Origin: Janthinobacterium violaceinigrum
GTDB lineage: Bacteria; Pseudomonadota; Gammaproteobacteria; Burkholderiales; Burkholderiaceae_D
Assembly: GCF_009208555.1 (NCBI RefSeq)
Contig: NZ_WFLI01000011.1
Coordinates: 62,001-126,000, forward strand
Direction of reading: 5' to 3'
Length of the DNA: 64,000 nucleotides
The number at the start of each line of letters is the position of its first letter. Position 1 is the first letter of the stretch. Of this stretch, positions 61,556-64,000 are shown piece by piece. The position numbers and the translations under genes were made by a program. The notes beneath the pieces are model-generated. The model was not told the origin of the DNA. It made no database searches and saw only the letters and a program-made list of their open reading frames with translations.

Positions 61556-63208
61556 CTATTCTTCCAGTGTCGCCTCCAGCAAATCGATTTCGCGCAGCAG
61601 GCGCAAATGGATGGTGTCGTCCAGTTCGCCCGAGATGCGGCGGCGGAACAGTTCATCGCGCTCCGCATTGAGCGCTTCCAGGCGCAGCGCCCGCTCGGTG
61701 CGGGCCAGTTCCTGCAGCCGCATCGCCTCGTCGTTGCTGCTTTCGCCATACGCGAGGCGGCGCCGGTAGGCTTCGATCAGGCGGTTGGCCGCCTCGGTGA
61801 CGACTTGCTGCTTGTCATTCTTGTCGATGCCCTCGCAGACTTTTTCCAGCCGCGCGATGGCCGCCTCGGCCGCAGAGGCGCGGGCATTGCGCTCTTCCGT
61901 CGAGCGGCGCGCGGGCGGCGAGAACACCAGGCCCTTGGTCAGCAGGGGCAGGGTGACGCTGGCCAGTATCAGCGACAGCAGAATCACGCCCATGGCCAGG
62001 AAGATGACGAGGTCGCGCGCGGGGAAACGATTGCCGTCAGGCAAAAACAAGGGCAGGGTCAGGATGCCGGCCAGGGTCAGCGCGCCGCGCACGCCCGCAA
62101 ACGAGGCCACCAGCAGCAACCGCAGGCTGGGGCGCGCCAGCAGGGCCGCATCCTTCGGTTCGCCCGCCATTTTCTTGTGGTGCTTGAACAGGGTGAGCTT
62201 CATGGAGATGAAGACCCAGATGAAGCGCATGAAGGTCAGGCCCACCGTGATGGCGACGACGAACAGGGGCAGTTTCCAGGCGCTGCCGGCGCCCACTTCC
62301 ATCGAGGCGGCGGGCAAGCCGGCAACGGTGGCGGGCAGCTGCGCGCCCAGCATGACGAAGATCACGCCGTTCAGGACCAGTTGCACGGTATCCCAGACGG
62401 CCTTGCGCTGGGTGCGCGTGGCGGCCAGCGGCCGGCCGATCAGGTCGGCGTAATGCATGGACACGCCCGCCGTGGCGGCGGCCAGGATGCCCGAGCCGTG
62501 GATTTGCTCGGCGCCCAGGTAGGCGGCAAACGGAATCAGGATGCTGATCAGGATCTGCAGGCCCGGCTCTTCGCCGACCTTGCTCACCAGCCATTTATTC
62601 GCCAGGCCCACGCCCCACGAGATGGCCAGGCCGATGACGATGCCGCCGCCCGCTTCCTGCAGGAAACTCAGCGAGGCGGCGCCGATGGAAAAGCCGCCCG
62701 TCATCATGGCGCCCACGGCAAACGTGAAGCAGACGAGGCCCGAAGCGTCGTTGAGCAGCGATTCGCCTTCGAGGATGTGCATCAGGCGCGGCGGGATCGG
62801 GTTGCCGGCCGCAATCGCCGACACGGCCACGGGGTCCGTGGGCGACAGGATGGCGCCCAGCGCGAAGGCGACGGCCAGCGGCACGCTGGGAATCAGCCAG
62901 TCGATGAAGAAACCCATGCCCAGCACGGTAAACAGCACGAGGCCGATGGCCAGCATCAGGATCGAGCGCGCATCGGAAAAGAAGGCGCCCTTGGGAATGC
63001 GCCAGCCATCGAGAAACAGCAGCGGCGGAATGAAGAGCAGGAAGAAGATGTCGGGATCGAGCGGCACTTGCACGCCAAACACGGCCAACCCCGTGCCGCC
63101 GGCGATCTGGATCAGGGGCAGCGGCAGCTTGACCCAGCGCGAGCGGGCGATGAAGCCGCACAGGACGACGGTCAGGACGAGGATGAGGATAATGGTAACG
63201 GTATGCAT
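61556..63208 (-). CDS. Na+/H+ antiporter (CPA1 family)
   Basis: 550 residues. A 12-TM domain occupies the first 400 residues: IFFLLFIPPLLFLDGWRIPK, AILSPTDPVAVSAIAAGNPI and LEGESLLNDASGLVCFTFAV with the ND motif are diagnostic. A soluble C-terminal helical tail follows (about 430-550). It exchanges Na+ or K+ for H+ to control pH and salt. It is not part of an evident operon. Confidence 0.92.
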   Translation of the reverse strand: MHTVTIILILVLTVVLCGFIARSRWVKLPLPLIQIAGGTGLAVFGVQVPLDPDIFFLLFIPPLLFLDGWRIPKGAFFSDARSILMLAIGLVLFTVLGMGFFIDWLIPSVPLAVAFALGAILSPTDPVAVSAIAAGNPIPPRLMHILEGESLLNDASGLVCFTFAVGAMMTGGFSIGAASLSFLQEAGGGIVIGLAISWGVGLANKWLVSKVGEEPGLQILISILIPFAAYLGAEQIHGSGILAAATAGVSMHYADLIGRPLAATRTQRKAVWDTVQLVLNGVIFVMLGAQLPATVAGLPAASMEVGAGSAWKLPLFVVAITVGLTFMRFIWVFISMKLTLFKHHKKMAGEPKDAALLARPSLRLLLVASFAGVRGALTLAGILTLPLFLPDGNRFPARDLVIFLAMGVILLSLILASVTLPLLTKGLVFSPPARRSTEERNARASAAEAAIARLEKVCEGIDKNDKQQVVTEAANRLIEAYRRRLAYGESSNDEAMRLQELARTERALRLEALNAERDELFRRRISGELDDTIHLRLLREIDLLEATLEE

Positions 63209-63386
63209 GAAGAGAGCGGCGGCGTGCTGAAACGCTGATTATAAGGCGCAGCCCGTTCGCGGCGTTGCCTGCGTGTCATTGCGTACATACAACAAGTCAC
63301 AATCGCGGTAAGATTGTCACAATCTGCGCTACCGCCGCCGTCCGTGCGCGGCAGGCGCGTGCCCAGCCTTTTACCGGACTCCTGCT

Positions 63387-64000
63387 TTGCTCAAGAAAAT
63401 CTTCACCGGCCTGCTGCTGTTGCTGGCACTGCTCATCGTGGCGGCGCTGGCTGCCTACCTGTATTACTGGCGTCCCGCGCTGGCACCCGTCAACCCGCCT
63501 GCCGCCACGGCATTCTCCCCGCAAGTGGTGGAGCGGGGGCGCATCCTGGCCGGCATGGGCAATTGCGCCGCCTGCCATACGGCCACGGGCGGCGCCGACT
63601 ACGCGGGCGGCCACGGCCTGGCCACGCCGTTCGGCACGATCTATGCAACGAATATCACGCCCGACGCGCAAACGGGCATCGGCCGCTGGTCGCTGGCCGC
63701 GTTCCAGCGGGCCATGCGCGAAGGTGTGGGCCGCGATGGCGCCCACCTGTATCCCGTCTTTCCGTACACCCATTTCAATCTCGTCTCGGAGACGGACCTG
63801 ACGGCCCTGTACGCATATTTCATGACGCGCCCGCCCGTGTATGCGGTTGCGCCCGCCAATACCGTGCCGTTTCCCTTGAATCTGCGTCCCTTGCAGGCGG
63901 GCTGGAAGTTGCTGTTCTTCAAGCCAGCGACATTCCAGCTTGATCCTGCGCAAGGCCTGGACTGGAACCGGGGCCGCTATCTGGCCGAAGGCCTGGCCCA
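63387..64000 (+). CDS. membrane-anchored cytochrome c, partial
   Basis: The reading frame is cut by the window end after about 204 residues. It opens with a TTG start (no ATG or GTG in frame back to a stop at 63309), then an uncleaved-looking membrane anchor (LLLLLALLIVAALAAYLYYW), and a haem-binding motif CAACH in GMGNCAACHTATGG. Segments PFGTIYATNITPD and GRDGAHLYPVFPYTHFNLV match the cytochrome subunit of membrane alcohol- or sugar-dehydrogenase complexes. The TTG has little Shine-Dalgarno support, so the start is uncertain; the gene itself is clear. Confidence 0.8.
   Translation, partial: MLKKIFTGLLLLLALLIVAALAAYLYYWRPALAPVNPPAATAFSPQVVERGRILAGMGNCAACHTATGGADYAGGHGLATPFGTIYATNITPDAQTGIGRWSLAAFQRAMREGVGRDGAHLYPVFPYTHFNLVSETDLTALYAYFMTRPPVYAVAPANTVPFPLNLRPLQAGWKLLFFKPATFQLDPAQGLDWNRGRYLAEGLA

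Overview
The window looks like chromosomal DNA of a GC-rich betaproteobacterium, most likely Oxalobacteraceae (Janthinobacterium, Massilia or Duganella type). This is inferred from composition, a phasin, a subclass B3 metallo-beta-lactamase of the kind known from Janthinobacterium, paired PdxR/MocR regulators and the sulfonate gene set. No rRNA, tRNA, CRISPR array, phage or complete insertion sequence was seen. The first and last genes are cut by the window edges.

Layout. (1) 1-11,668, minus strand: a maltose/maltodextrin regulon with a LacI-type repressor, alpha-glucosidase, MalK, MalE, MalF, MalG, a secreted alpha-amylase, a PfkB sugar kinase and a separate maltoporin gene. Two nearly identical promoters, ahead of the glucosidase and the maltoporin, carry palindromic TCAAAGCGCTTTGA operators. 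(2) 11,791-17,577: an MFS exporter divergent from a LysR regulator, an unusual patatin-like protein and a chemoreceptor with a clear terminator. (3) 17,600-22,300: a lower-GC stretch with small unrecognised proteins, a 12-repeat NHL lipoprotein and scattered repeat remnants. (4) 22,282-37,526: mixed metabolism, including a creatininase-family protein, a YVTN propeller protein, a PPOX flavoprotein, a phasin, an alpha/beta hydrolase with an apparently truncated repeat tail, ArgP with a LysE-type exporter, coniferyl aldehyde dehydrogenase, thioredoxin 2, a MarR-HEAT pair, DUF1287 and a MocR regulator. (5) 37,528-42,428: a Bcr/CflA exporter, serine acetyltransferase, a META lipoprotein and a B3 metallo-beta-lactamase, with two copies of a symmetric intergenic element between convergent genes. 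(6) 42,492-50,699: a divergent organosulfur cluster, with two monooxygenase-type flavoproteins and a MetQ-like binding protein on the left and ssuEADCB on the right. (7) 50,656-64,000: a HAD phosphatase, a second META lipoprotein, a hydrolase-MocR pair, BenE, a CPBP protease, gamma-carbonic anhydrase, a desaturase, a YfiRNB c-di-GMP module coupled to gluconokinase, a Na+/H+ antiporter and the start of a membrane cytochrome c.

How it works together. The maltose block forms a complete route: the maltoporin admits maltodextrins, the secreted amylase trims them, MalEFGK imports them, and the glucosidase and kinase feed glycolysis, all apparently under one repressor. The sulfur cluster and the serine acetyltransferase gene share the motif ATATGCG-N5-CGCATAT, whole at the latter and as separated halves at the former, which suggests one sulfur-responsive regulator. 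The strongest candidates for something new are the shared maltose promoter-operator module with different operator phasing, the in-frame stop inside an 18-bp repeat at the end of the 27,969-28,922 hydrolase gene, the repeated bidirectional terminator-like element, and the patatin-like protein whose catalytic motifs have changed.
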